Below are positions 30,701 through 39,647 of a DNA stretch of 64,000 bases, piece by piece. The stretch comes from RYN-122 sp963761655 (GTDB lineage Bacteria > Actinomycetota > Actinomycetes > Mycobacteriales > SCTD01). Every line of letters starts with the position of its first letter. Position 1 is the stretch's first letter. A program made the position numbers and the translations under genes. The notes beneath the pieces are model-generated. The model searched no databases. It worked only from the letters and a program-made list of their open reading frames with translations, and was not told where the DNA came from. Location of the stretch: the NCBI GenBank assembly GCA_963761655.1, contig CAVXHI010000001.1, forward strand, positions 62,001 to 126,000, given 5' to 3'.

Positions 30701-32547
30701 CGGGCAGGACGAAGGCGAACGACGGCGCGGTGACCCGGCCGGCGACCGGGCGGTCGGCGGCGAGGACCGGCGCGGCCGGGGCGGCGGTGTCGAGCAGGTA
30801 CGTCGCGGTCGCGGGCGCGCTGGCGTTGCCGTAGGTGTCCCGGGCGACGACCGACAGCGTGTGCGGGCCGTCCACGAGCAGGGTCGGGCGGTAGGTCGCC
30901 CCGCTCGCGCTGCCGCAGTCGACCGGACCGGCCACGACGACGGCGCCCGGCCCCTCGCCCCGCGTGACGGTGCAGCGGCCGGTGGCGCCGGCCTCCAGGG
31001 TGACGGTCCAGGACGGGGTGCGTGCTGCTGCCGGTCGCGGGCGGGCCGGCGGTGAGGACCGGGACCGCCGGCGGGTCGACGTCGAGGCGGTACGCGGGGC
31101 TGGTCCCGACGGGGCTGCTGCCGCCGGGACTGCTCAGGACGACCTCGAGCAGGTAGGTGCCGCTGACGCCGGGCAGCTCGGTGGTGAACGGCGGGGAGCA
31201 GGCGACGTCGGTGCGGGTGCTGCTGATCGGGCCGACCAGGGTGCACGCGGACGTCTGGCTGCCGACGACCGGCCAGTCCCAGCGGACCGTCCGGGCGCTG
31301 GCCGGGCCGGTCGGGCCGGTGACGACGGGTTGCGCCGGCACGGGGAGGACCAGCCGGTACGGCGGTGCGTACCCGGGGGTGCTGGTGCCCCGGACGCTGT
31401 CCAGGACGACGCCCAGCACGTAGTCGCCGTTGCGCTCGGGCAGCCGGACGCTGACGGTGCCCCGGCAGTCCCGGACGTCGACGACGCCCTCCGGGCCGGT
31501 GACCGTGCAGCGGGCGGACTCGTCGGGCGCCTGCTGCCACGACCAGGTGGCGAGGCGGCTGGCGACGTCGACGGTCGCTGCCGACACGACGGGACCGGTC
31601 GGGGTCGGCAGGGTCAGCGTGTAGCCGACCGACACCGGGGCGCTGTCGCCGCCGGGTCCGGTCCGCACGACGGTGAGGACGTAGTCCCCGTTCACCTCGG
31701 GCAGGACGACGCCGTAGCCGCCCGCACCGCAGGAGGGCGTGGTGCGCAGGCCCGGGCCGGTGAGCGTGCAGCGGGCGCCGCCGTCCTCGGCGGCCGGCCA
31801 GGTCCAGACGACCGCGCGGTCCGACCCGGCGACCGGCCCGGTCACGACGGCGGGCGACGGGGCGGGGACGGCGAGGCTGCGGGTGGCGCTCCCCGCCGGG
31901 GAGGACCCGGCGTTGCTGGTCAGGACGACGTCGAGCCGGTGCGGCCCGGGGACGTTCCGCAGCCGGGTGGTCAGCGGCGAGGTGCAGCCGGGCAGGCTCT
32001 GGACGGCGCCGTCGGGTGCGGTCAGGAGGCAGTCGGCCTCGTTGGCGGCGGGGGTGCTCCACGACCAGACGACGTCGCGGTCGTCCCCGCCCGCGGCAGG
32101 CTGGACCCCGACGACGGGGGCGCCGGGGACGGGGAGCACGGTGTAGGTCGGGCTGGTGCCGGGCGCGCCGGTCAGACCCCCCTCGGTCAGCGCGACCGTG
32201 AGGGCGTAGTCGCCGGGCACGGGGTCCAGGACGAGCGCGAGCTCACCGCCGTCGCAGGCGAGGTCACGGGTGTCGGCCGGGGTCGGGCCGACGAGCGTGC
32301 AGGAGGCGGTGGCCGTGCCCTGCTGCCAGCTCCAGCGCAGCGAGCGGGCCGCGACGACGTCGAGGTCGACGCGGGGAGCGTCCGGCGTGGTGGTGACGGT
32401 CGGGGTGGAGGACCCGCCGTCGACCACGACCTGCGCGGCCGCGGGCGCCCCGAGCAGCAGGCTGGTGGACAGCACCGCGAGCAGCGCGGCGAGCGCGGCC
32501 GGCACGAGACGGCCTCGGTCCCGGGGGGGACCGGCGCGGCGGGGCAT
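24753..32547 (-). CDS. giant membrane-anchored protein of about 26 Ig-like repeats (frame broken at 31015-31018)
   Basis: The start ATG at 32545-32547 has AGGAG upstream and opens a signal peptide (ALLAVLSTSLLLGAPAAAQ). About 26 repeats of 85-100 residues follow. Each has a Trp- or Phe-containing strand after a GPxGxS turn, a first Cys (CRL or CTL), a second Cys (xxCxSP) and, in later repeats, DGxYxLxVRxTDAAGN and YxLDTTAP. The first five repeats are a divergent subtype without DAAGN. A membrane helix (LAFLLVVVAFLLV) and a short cytoplasmic tail end the protein. About 510 residues in, the frame shifts. Removing one G from the GGGG run at 31015-31018 rejoins the halves in mid-repeat, giving about 2597 residues. 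The likely role is adhesion or a surface scaffold; this is inferred from architecture only. Confidence 0.82.
25330..32440 (-). repeat. tandem Ig-like coding repeats
   Basis: About 26 head-to-tail coding repeats of roughly 260-300 bases make up nearly the whole gene. They are related at protein level (paired Cys, LDTTAP linker, DAAGN) but differ enough in DNA that the array is probably old rather than freshly amplified. Such arrays also create long open frames on the other strands, which I did not count as genes. Confidence 0.8.
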
Positions 32548-32694
32548 GGAGGCTCCTGCAGGGACGAGCACGCCCCGGCGCGTCCCGGTGCCCGGGGCGT
32601 CCCCCGACCGGTGCTGGTGCGTGCCCGTCCTGTCGGCCTGCACGGACGTCCCCTTGAGGGTTTCGGGAGACCGGGTCTGACGGCTGGCGTGGGG

Positions 32695-32767
32695 TGGAGC
32701 CACGGGGACTCGAACCCCGAACCCCCGCCTTGCAAAGGCGGTGCTCTGCCAGTTGAGCTATGGCCCC
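32695..32767 (-). tRNA. tRNA-Ala (anticodon TGC)
   Basis: The minus strand gives a complete cloverleaf with acceptor GGGGCCA/TGGCTCC, D arm TAGCTCAACTGGCAGAGCA, anticodon arm CCGCC-TTTGCAA-GGCGG and T loop GTTCGAGTC. The G3-U70 pair diagnostic for alanine is present. CCA is not encoded. With the neighbouring tRNA-Ile it forms the usual pair after gyrA. Confidence 0.97.
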
Positions 32768-32804
32768 GTGCGGGTGGTGCTGCGTGTGCGTCCGGGTGTG
32801 CGGG

Positions 32805-32933
32805 TCAGCGGAGGTCGGGCGCGGTGGTGGCCTCGTGCCAGAGGTCCTGCTCGGCGCTCGCTGCGGCGGACCGCCGACGCCACAGGACCGCGAGGGCACC
32901 GGCCACGAGGGCCAGGAGGGCGGGTCGGCGCAC
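32805..32933 (-). CDS. DLW-39 family small protein
   Basis: This 42-residue protein starts at GTG (MRRPALLALVAGALAVLW), has one hydrophobic helix (about 5-18), a basic turn (RRRSA) and the family ending AEQDLWHEAT. DLW-39 proteins are short, of unknown function, and lie near the gyrA and tRNA-Ile/Ala genes in actinobacteria, as here. A GAGGGAG site precedes the start. Confidence 0.8.
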   Translation of the reverse strand: MRRPALLALVAGALAVLWRRRSAAASAEQDLWHEATTAPDLR

Positions 32934-32963
32934 GGTGGCTCCCTCGTCGGTCGGGTCCCGGGG

Positions 32964-33037
32964 TGGGCCTGGGAGGACTTGAACCTCCGGCCTCATCCTT
33001 ATCAGGGATGCGCTCTAACCAACTGAGCTACAGGCCC
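32964..33037 (-). tRNA. tRNA-Ile (anticodon GAT)
   Basis: The minus strand folds with acceptor GGGCCTG/CAGGCCC, D loop AGTTGGTTAGA, anticodon arm CATCC-CTGATAA-GGATG and T arm GGAGG-TTCAAGT-CCTCC, with A73. CCA is not encoded. Confidence 0.97.
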
Positions 33038-33083
33038 GGGCATGCCTTGCGGCACGGTCCGGCAGCGTACACGGGCAGCTGAC

Positions 33084-33614
33084 CTAGCCGTCGTGCTCGG
33101 CCAGCGTGACCTCGAGGCCCCCGGTGAACCCGGCGCACAGGTTGTAGAGCACCGCGCCGAGCGTGGCGAGGGCGGTCACCAGCACGACGTCGACCACGGC
33201 GAGGACCAGCGCGACCTCGACGGCCCGGCCGGCCGACAGGAACGGGCTCGGCTCGGCCTCGCCCGGCTTGCGGGTCAGCTCGGCGATCGAGGTGTTGATG
33301 CTGTCCGGCACCCCGGCGGCGTCCAGGACCCCGTAGAGCACGACCACCGCGACGACGATCACCACGGCGAGGAAGGCGCTGATCACCAGCGACAGCACGA
33401 ACACCGACCACGGGTCGAGGCGCTTGAGCCGGAGCCGGGCCCGGCGGTTGCGCGCCCCGGCTGCCGTGCCGGGGCGGGGGGCGCCGGAGGCGCGGGGGAC
33501 GGGCCGCGGCACCGTGCTGACCGAGGGCCCGGGGTCAGGGGCGGGACGTCCCGCGGTCGCGCCCTTGGTCAGGGACGGGCCGGCGGGGCGCGGCTCGGAC
33601 TGCTGCTCGGTCAC
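33084..33614 (-). CDS. DUF3566 transmembrane protein
   Basis: This 176-residue protein has a Pro-rich disordered N-terminus (about 1-60) and a DUF3566 domain with two membrane helices (about 70-95 and 133-153). The conserved start of the domain is RLRLKRLDPWSVFVLSL and the end is YNLCAGFTGGLEVTLAE. The family is almost always directly downstream of gyrA in actinobacteria; its role is unknown. GTG start, 63 bases after the gyrA stop. Confidence 0.92.
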   Translation of the reverse strand: MTEQQSEPRPAGPSLTKGATAGRPAPDPGPSVSTVPRPVPRASGAPRPGTAAGARNRRARLRLKRLDPWSVFVLSLVISAFLAVVIVVAVVVLYGVLDAAGVPDSINTSIAELTRKPGEAEPSPFLSAGRAVEVALVLAVVDVVLVTALATLGAVLYNLCAGFTGGLEVTLAEHDG

Positions 33615-33677
33615 TGGTCGTCCTCGTCCGTGTCGGCGGGGGTCCCCGGGTCGTCGGGCGTCTCGGGCACCGCCTCG

Positions 33678-36600
33678 TCAGGCGCTGTCGACGACCTCGT
33701 CGACCTCGTCCTCCGCCGCGGCCTCGCCGTTGTGGGCGATCGCGACGACCGACGTGCCGCTGTCGAGGGCCATGAGACGCACCCCCTGGGTGCCGCGCCC
33801 GAGCGGACGCAGCGGCGCGATCGCCATCCGGATGACGACGCCGGCGCTCGTGATCGCGTAGACCTCGTCCTCGTCGCGGACCACCATGGCCCCGACCAGC
33901 CGGCCGCGGGCCTCCGGGAACTTGGCCGTGAGGATGCCGCTGCCGCCGCGGCCCTGCCGGCGGTACTCGCCCAGCCGGCTGCGCTTGCCGAAGCCGCCGT
34001 CGGTGACGACGAGCAGGGTGAGCTCGTCCTCCTGGCCGGCCGGCACGACCTGCATGGCCAGGACCTGGTCGCCGTCGGCCAGGCTCATCCCGCGGACGCC
34101 GCTGGTGTCGCGGCCCATCGGGCGCAGCGCCTCGTCGTCGGCCTGGAAGCGGATCGACTGCGCGTTCGCGCTGACCAGGACGAGGTCGTCGTCGGCGCTG
34201 ACCAGGGCCGCGCCGATGAGCTCGTCGTCCTCGCGGAGGCTGACCGCGATGAGCCCGTTGCTGCGGCCGTTGTCGTACTGCGTGAGGGCCGTCTTCTTGA
34301 CGATGCCGCCGCGGGTCGACAGCACGAGGTACGGCGCGACGCCGTAGTCCTTGATGGTCAGGACCTGGGCGATCGACTCGTCCGGCTGGAAGGCGAGGAC
34401 GTTCGCGACGTGGCTGCCGCGGCCGTCGCGGCCCGCCTCGGGCAGCTCGTGCGCCTTGGCCCGGTAGACCCGCCCCTTGTTCGTGAAGAACAGGATCCAG
34501 TGGTGGGTCGTCGTCACGAAGAAGTGCTCGACGATGTCGTCCTGCTTGAGGTTCGCCCCGCGGACGCCCCGCCCGCCGCGCCGCTGCTGGCGGTACAGCT
34601 CGGTCCTGGTGCGCTTGGCGTAGCCGCCGCGCGTGACCGTGACGACGACGTCCTCCTGCGTGATGAGGTCCTCGGCGCTCATGTCGCCCTCGAACGCCAC
34701 CAGCCGGGTGCGCCGCTCGTCGCCGTAGCGCTCGACGATCTCGGCCAGCTCCTCGCCGATGATCTGCCGCTGCCGGACCGGGTCGGCCAGGATCGCCTGC
34801 AGGTCGGCGATCTCGCGCTCCTTCTCGGCGAGCTCGTCGATGAGGGCCTGGCGCTCCAGGGCGGCCAGCCGGCGCAGCTGCAGGTCCAGGATCGCCCGGG
34901 CCTGCAGGTCGTCGATGTCGAGCAGCTCCATGAGGCCCTCGCGCGCCGCGTCCGCGGAGACCGCTCCGCGGATGAGCGCGATGACGTCGTCCAGCCGGTC
35001 GAGCGCCTTGCCGTAGGCCCGCAGGATGTGGGCGCGCTCCTCGGCCTTGCGCAGCTGGTAGCGCGTGCGCCGGACGATGACCTCGACCTGGTGCGCGACG
35101 TAGTGCCGGACGAACTCGTCCAGGCGCAGCGTCTTCGGGACGCCGTCGACGATCGCCAGCATGTTCGCGCCGAACGTGTACTGCAGCTGCGTGTGCTTGT
35201 AGAGGTTGTTCAGCACGACCTTCGCGACGGCGTCGCGCTTGAGCACGATGACCAGCCGCTGGCCGGTCCGCTGGCTGCCCTCGTCGCGGACGTCGGCGAT
35301 GCCGGCGATCTTCCCGTCGCGGACGAGGTCGGCGATCGCCTCGGCGAGGTTGTCCGGGTTGACCTGGTACGGCAGCTCGGTGACGACGAGGATCGTGCGG
35401 CCCTTGGCGTCCTCGTCGACCTCGATGACCGCGCGCATGCGGATCGAGCCGCGGCCGGTGCGGTAGGCGTCCCGGATGCCGTCCTTGCCGACGATGAGGG
35501 CGCCGGTGGGGAAGTCGGGGCCCTGGATGCGCTCCAGCAGCGCCTCGAGCAGGTCCTCGGCGGACGCCTCGGGGTGCTCCAGCGCCCAGTGCACGCCCGA
35601 CGCGACCTCGCGCAGGTTGTGCGGCGGGATGTTGGTCGCCATCCCGACCGCGATGCCGGAGCTGCCGTTGACCAGCAGGTTCGGGATCCGGCTCGGCAGG
35701 ATCGTGGGTTCCTGGTTGCGGCCGTCGTAGTTCGGCGTGAAGTCGACCGTCTCCTGGTCGATCTCGCGCAGCATCTCCATCGCGAGCGGCGCCAGGCGGC
35801 ACTCGGTGTTGTGCGAGACGAAGCCGTCCGACAGGAAGGCGTGGTCGTCGCTGTCGACCCGAGGCGACCAGACCGCCTGCACGCCGGCCTCGACGACCGA
35901 CGCGACCTCGGCGTAGTAGTAGCGGCCGTCGACCAGCGGCTCGACGACGCGGCGGGCCTCGTCGTCCGTGACGTGCGACCAGATCTCGTCGGCGTCGCGC
36001 TCCCACCGCTCGAGCCGGTCGACGTTGTGGCGCCGCAGCCAGTCGCGGTCGGTGAACGACGTCGCCCCCGCGCTGCGCAGGTAGGCGGCGACGAAGGGGA
36101 CGTGGTCGCTCGACAGCGCGGTGCTGCGCTCCGGGATGCCGTCCAGCACCCGCTCGAGCTTGTCCTGCTTCTGACCCCAGAAGCCCACGTGCTCCGCGAA
36201 CAGGCGCGCATCGCGCCGGTTGCCGACGTAGACCTTCCACTCGCCCGTGGCGTGCTCCGACAGCCGGCTCACGACGCCGAGCTCGAGCAGCAGCTGCTGG
36301 ACGTCACGGGCCAGCTGAGGGCTGCGGGTGCTGTAGCTGATCTGCACCGTCGACCGGGGCAGGGCGCTCACCGACCCGTCCCCCTCGAACAGCGACTGCA
36401 GGAAGGCACGCTTGAAGGCGGGGCCGCGGGACCACACGGCCTCGGGCACGCGCTTGTCCGCGCTCTTGTCGCCCACGAGCTCCGCCAGCACAGAGTCGCG
36501 CAGGGCCGACAGGTCCTGGACGTCGAGCTCGTGGAGGAGGTTGCCGGAGGCGATGGTGCGCGAGTACACGTACCGCGGTCCGCCGACGACGGCGTCGAAC

Positions 36601-37454
36601 GCCTCGACGACGCTGGTGAACCACTGCTCGTCGAGGTTGTTGAACCCGGCGCGCGTCTGGCTGCAGAAGCCCTCGCTGACCCAGGCGCCCAGCAGCACCG
36701 CGACGGCGGCGTCGTCCTCGGTGAGGGGGCCCTGCTCGACCGGGACCCCCCGGTGCAGGACGACCCGGTCGCCCGGCTGCACCTCCGCGAGCAGCTTCCA
36801 GAGCAGGTTCGGCACGCCGAGGACGTCCACCAGGCACAGCACCGGGTGGTTGTGCGTCCCCGTGAGCCGGTACCCCTCGCGGGTCGTCAGCCGGAGCGTC
36901 TCGTGGTCACCCGACTGGAAGAGCACGGTTGCAGCGACCGGCTCACCGGTGCGGCCGAGGAGCTTGAGGTCGACGTCGTTGTCGCTGTGCGGGGCCGCCT
37001 CGGGGACCAGCCCACCGATGCGCGGGCTGGACCCGTCAGCGAGGCGGACCCGGCTGTCGGACGCGAGGCAGTACCTCATGGCGGCGGCCGGGTCGTTGCC
37101 CGGGCTGCCGAAGTTGCCGTTGCCGTCGATCAGCGGGTAGCGCAGCGACCACGGCTGGGCGAGCCGCACGAGGGTGTCGTAGATCGCGGTGTCGCCGTGG
37201 GGGTGGTAGTTGCCCATGACGTCGCCGACGACGCGGGCGCACTTGAAGTACCCGCGGTCCGGGCGGTACCCGCCGTCGTACATGGCGTAGAGGACCCGGC
37301 GGTGGACGGGCTTGAGGCCGTCGCGGACGTCGGGCAGCGCCCGGCCCACGATGACGGACATCGCGTAGTCCAGGTAGGACCGCTGCATCTCGACCTCGAT
37401 GCCGACCGGTTCGACCCGGTCGCCAGGAGGCGGAGGAGGCAGGACGTCGACCAC
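33678..37454 (-). CDS. gyrA: DNA gyrase subunit A containing an in-frame intein
   Basis: The 1258-codon frame encodes GyrA (837 residues after splicing) interrupted by a 421-residue intein. The N-terminal extein has IEVEMQRSYLDYAMSVIVGRALPDVRDG in pieces and ends AAAMRY, where Tyr128 is the DNA-cleaving tyrosine. The C-terminal extein resumes TECRLAPLAMEML and continues through the tower, coiled coil (ALERQALIDELAEKE) and the beta-pinwheel with the GyrA box region (QRRGGRGVRG). Gyrase introduces negative supercoils with GyrB. Without splicing the cleavage domain would be disrupted. GTG start, 35 bases after gyrB. Confidence 0.98.
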   Translation of the reverse strand: MVDVLPPPPPGDRVEPVGIEVEMQRSYLDYAMSVIVGRALPDVRDGLKPVHRRVLYAMYDGGYRPDRGYFKCARVVGDVMGNYHPHGDTAIYDTLVRLAQPWSLRYPLIDGNGNFGSPGNDPAAAMRYCLASDSRVRLADGSSPRIGGLVPEAAPHSDNDVDLKLLGRTGEPVAATVLFQSGDHETLRLTTREGYRLTGTHNHPVLCLVDVLGVPNLLWKLLAEVQPGDRVVLHRGVPVEQGPLTEDDAAVAVLLGAWVSEGFCSQTRAGFNNLDEQWFTSVVEAFDAVVGGPRYVYSRTIASGNLLHELDVQDLSALRDSVLAELVGDKSADKRVPEAVWSRGPAFKRAFLQSLFEGDGSVSALPRSTVQISYSTRSPQLARDVQQLLLELGVVSRLSEHATGEWKVYVGNRRDARLFAEHVGFWGQKQDKLERVLDGIPERSTALSSDHVPFVAAYLRSAGATSFTDRDWLRRHNVDRLERWERDADEIWSHVTDDEARRVVEPLVDGRYYYAEVASVVEAGVQAVWSPRVDSDDHAFLSDGFVSHNTECRLAPLAMEMLREIDQETVDFTPNYDGRNQEPTILPSRIPNLLVNGSSGIAVGMATNIPPHNLREVASGVHWALEHPEASAEDLLEALLERIQGPDFPTGALIVGKDGIRDAYRTGRGSIRMRAVIEVDEDAKGRTILVVTELPYQVNPDNLAEAIADLVRDGKIAGIADVRDEGSQRTGQRLVIVLKRDAVAKVVLNNLYKHTQLQYTFGANMLAIVDGVPKTLRLDEFVRHYVAHQVEVIVRRTRYQLRKAEERAHILRAYGKALDRLDDVIALIRGAVSADAAREGLMELLDIDDLQARAILDLQLRRLAALERQALIDELAEKEREIADLQAILADPVRQRQIIGEELAEIVERYGDERRTRLVAFEGDMSAEDLITQEDVVVTVTRGGYAKRTRTELYRQQRRGGRGVRGANLKQDDIVEHFFVTTTHHWILFFTNKGRVYRAKAHELPEAGRDGRGSHVANVLAFQPDESIAQVLTIKDYGVAPYLVLSTRGGIVKKTALTQYDNGRSNGLIAVSLREDDELIGAALVSADDDLVLVSANAQSIRFQADDEALRPMGRDTSGVRGMSLADGDQVLAMQVVPAGQEDELTLLVVTDGGFGKRSRLGEYRRQGRGGSGILTAKFPEARGRLVGAMVVRDEDEVYAITSAGVVIRMAIAPLRPLGRGTQGVRLMALDSGTSVVAIAHNGEAAAEDEVDEVVDSA
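35808..37070 (-). other. GyrA intein with LAGLIDADG homing endonuclease
   Basis: The intein begins at Cys1 (CLASDSRVRL), directly after catalytic Tyr128, and ends VSHN, followed by extein Thr. Block B is GTHNHPVLC and the C-terminal blocks are VWSPRVDSDDHAFLSDGFVSHN in pieces, with the penultimate His and final Asn needed for splicing. It is the same insertion site and clearly the same family as the mycobacterial GyrA inteins, but larger than the M. xenopi mini-intein. Between the splicing blocks lie two dodecapeptide motifs, LLGAWVSEG (intein 126-134) and FLQSLFEGDG (223-232), each with its acidic catalytic residue. Splicing and an intact endonuclease are therefore both expected. Confidence 0.96.
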
Positions 37455-37489
37455 AGGTGGCCCTTCTTGCTAGTGCGGGAGGGGTGCCG

Positions 37490-39496
37490 CTAGATGTCGA
37501 GGAACCGGACGTCCTTGGCGTTGCGCTGGATGAAGCTGCGCCGCGCCTCGACGTCCTCGCCCATGAGGGTCGAGAACAGCTCGTCGGCGGAGGCGGCGTC
37601 GTCGAGGGTGACCTGCAGGAGCACGCGGTTGGCCGGGTCCATGGTGGTGTCCCACAGCTCCTTGGCGTTCATCTCGCCGAGGCCCTTGAAGCGCTGCACC
37701 GCCTCGCCCGTCTTGGGCAGGCGCTTCCCGGCGGCCTGACCGGCCTCGATGAGGCCGTCGCGCTCGCGGTCGGAGTAGGCGTACATGACCTCGCCGCCGT
37801 TCCACTTGATCTTGTACAGCGGCGGCTGGGCGAGGTAGACGTAGCCGGCCTCGACCAGCGGCCGCATGAAGCGGAACAGCAGGGTCAGCAGCAGGGTGCG
37901 GATGTGCTGGCCGTCGACGTCGGCGTCGGCCATGAGGACCACCTTGTGGTACCTCAGCTTCTCGACGTCGAACTCCTCGTGGATGCCGCAGCCCAGCGCC
38001 GTGATCATGGCCTGGACCTCGGTGTTCTTGAGGACGCGGTCGATCCGGGCCTTCTCGACGTTGAGGATCTTCCCGCGGATCGGCAGGATGGCCTGGAACC
38101 TCGGGTTGCGCCCGCCCTTGGCCGAGCCGCCGGCGCTGTCGCCCTCGACGACGTAGACCTCGCACTCGGCGGGGTCCGTGCTCTGGCAGTCGGCGAGCTT
38201 GCCCGGCAGGCTCGAGGAGCCCAGCAGGCCCTTGCGGGCGAGCTTGCGGGCCTGCTGGGCGGCCAGGCGGGCGCGCGCCGCGGAGGTGGCCTTCTGGACG
38301 ATCGCCTGCCCCTCCTTGGGGTTGCGGTCGAACCAGTCCTTGAGCTGCTCGTTGCAGACCTTCTGGACGAACGTCTTGGCCTCGGAGTTGCCGAGCTTGG
38401 TCTTCGTCTGGCCCTCGAACTGCGGGTTCGCCAGCTTGAGGCTGATGATCGCGGTGAGGCCCTCGCGGACGTCGGAGCCCTCGAGGTTGGGCTCCTTCTC
38501 CTTGATGAAGTTCTTGCTCCGCGCCCAGGCGTTGAACGTGCTGGTCAGCGCGCTGCGGAAGCCCTCCTCGTGGGCGCCGCCCTCGTGCGTGTTGATGGTG
38601 TTGGCGAACGTGTAGACCGACTCGGAGTAGGAGTCGTTCCACTGCATCGCGACCTCGACCTGCATCCCCTTGACCTCGTCGGAGAACCCGATGGTCGAGG
38701 GGTGGACGGGGTCCTTGGTGGCGTTGAGGTGCCGGACGAAGTCCTCGAGACCGCCGGGGTAGTCGAAGACCTCCTCGAGGGGCTCCTCGGGGCGCTCGTC
38801 GCGGAGCGTGATCGACAGGCCCTTGTTGAGGAAGGCCATCTCCTGCAGGCGCCGGTGGAGCGTCTCGTAGGAGTAGGTGGTGGTCTCGGTGAAGATCGAG
38901 GGGTCGGCCCAGAAGGTGACGGCCGTGCCGGTCTCCTCGGTGGCCGCGCCCTGCTGGAGGGGCTCGGGGACGCTGCTGACGTAGGTCTGGTTCCAGACCG
39001 AGCCGTCGCGCCGGACCTCGGCGTCGAGCCGGGTCGACAGCGCGTTGACCACCGAGATGCCGACGCCGTGCAGGCCGCCCGAGACGGCGTAGCTCTCGCC
39101 GTCGAACTTGCCGCCGGCGTGGAGCGTGGTCATGACGACCTCGATCGCCGGCCGCTTCTCCTTGGGGTGGAGGGCGACGGGGATGCCGCGGCCGTTGTCG
39201 GTGACCCGGACGCCGCCGTCGGCGAGCAGGGTGACCGTCACGGTGTCGCAGTGACCGGCCAGGGCCTCGTCCACCGCGTTGTCGACGACCTCGTAGACGA
39301 GGTGGTGCAGGCCGCGCTCGCCGGTGGAGCCGATGTACATGCCGGGACGCTTGCGGACGGCCTCGAGGCCCTCGAGGACGGTGATCGAGCCGGCGCCGTA
39401 GTCGTCGACCTTCGGCGCCGGCGTCTCGGCCTGAGCCGTGTCCTGCGGCTCGTCCCCGGTCGGGTCCGGCGTCTCGTCGGTCGGCTCGTCCACCAT
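37490..39496 (-). CDS. gyrB: DNA gyrase subunit B
   Basis: This 668-residue protein has a GHKL ATPase domain (EVVDNAVDEALAG, VTDNGRGIPV, GLHGVGISVVNALS), a transducer domain, and the TOPRIM region with EGDSAGGSAKGGRNP, ILPIRGKILNVEKA and DADVDGQHI. It hydrolyses ATP to drive gyrase and is the coumarin-drug target in this family. The ATG at 39494-39496 with GAGGGAG upstream gives an acidic N-terminal tail before the first conserved block (ITVLEGLEAVRKRPGMYIG). No intein is present here. Confidence 0.98.
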   Translation of the reverse strand: MVDEPTDETPDPTGDEPQDTAQAETPAPKVDDYGAGSITVLEGLEAVRKRPGMYIGSTGERGLHHLVYEVVDNAVDEALAGHCDTVTVTLLADGGVRVTDNGRGIPVALHPKEKRPAIEVVMTTLHAGGKFDGESYAVSGGLHGVGISVVNALSTRLDAEVRRDGSVWNQTYVSSVPEPLQQGAATEETGTAVTFWADPSIFTETTTYSYETLHRRLQEMAFLNKGLSITLRDERPEEPLEEVFDYPGGLEDFVRHLNATKDPVHPSTIGFSDEVKGMQVEVAMQWNDSYSESVYTFANTINTHEGGAHEEGFRSALTSTFNAWARSKNFIKEKEPNLEGSDVREGLTAIISLKLANPQFEGQTKTKLGNSEAKTFVQKVCNEQLKDWFDRNPKEGQAIVQKATSAARARLAAQQARKLARKGLLGSSSLPGKLADCQSTDPAECEVYVVEGDSAGGSAKGGRNPRFQAILPIRGKILNVEKARIDRVLKNTEVQAMITALGCGIHEEFDVEKLRYHKVVLMADADVDGQHIRTLLLTLLFRFMRPLVEAGYVYLAQPPLYKIKWNGGEVMYAYSDRERDGLIEAGQAAGKRLPKTGEAVQRFKGLGEMNAKELWDTTMDPANRVLLQVTLDDAASADELFSTLMGEDVEARRSFIQRNAKDVRFLDI

Positions 39497-39647
39497 GCAG
39501 TCGGCTCCCTCGCCGCCGGAGCAGCTCTCGCGCGGCCCGTGTGTCAGGGCGAAGTGTAGTCCCTGCACGAGCACCTGACCGGCAAGGACGGGCCCAGGAG
39601 CCCGCGTGGCGCCGTCAGGGCCCGCGCGGGTGTCCCCCCACGGGGGC

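Noticed and set aside
32548..32694. Riboswitch upstream of the giant Ig-like gene
   Set aside because: The 147-base leader after tRNA-Ala shows no recognisable cyclic-di-GMP or other aptamer core; only GC-rich sequence with weak pairing.
33042..37493. 1483-codon plus-strand frame opposite gyrA
   Set aside because: Antisense shadow of gyrA including its intein, with no start context or domain.
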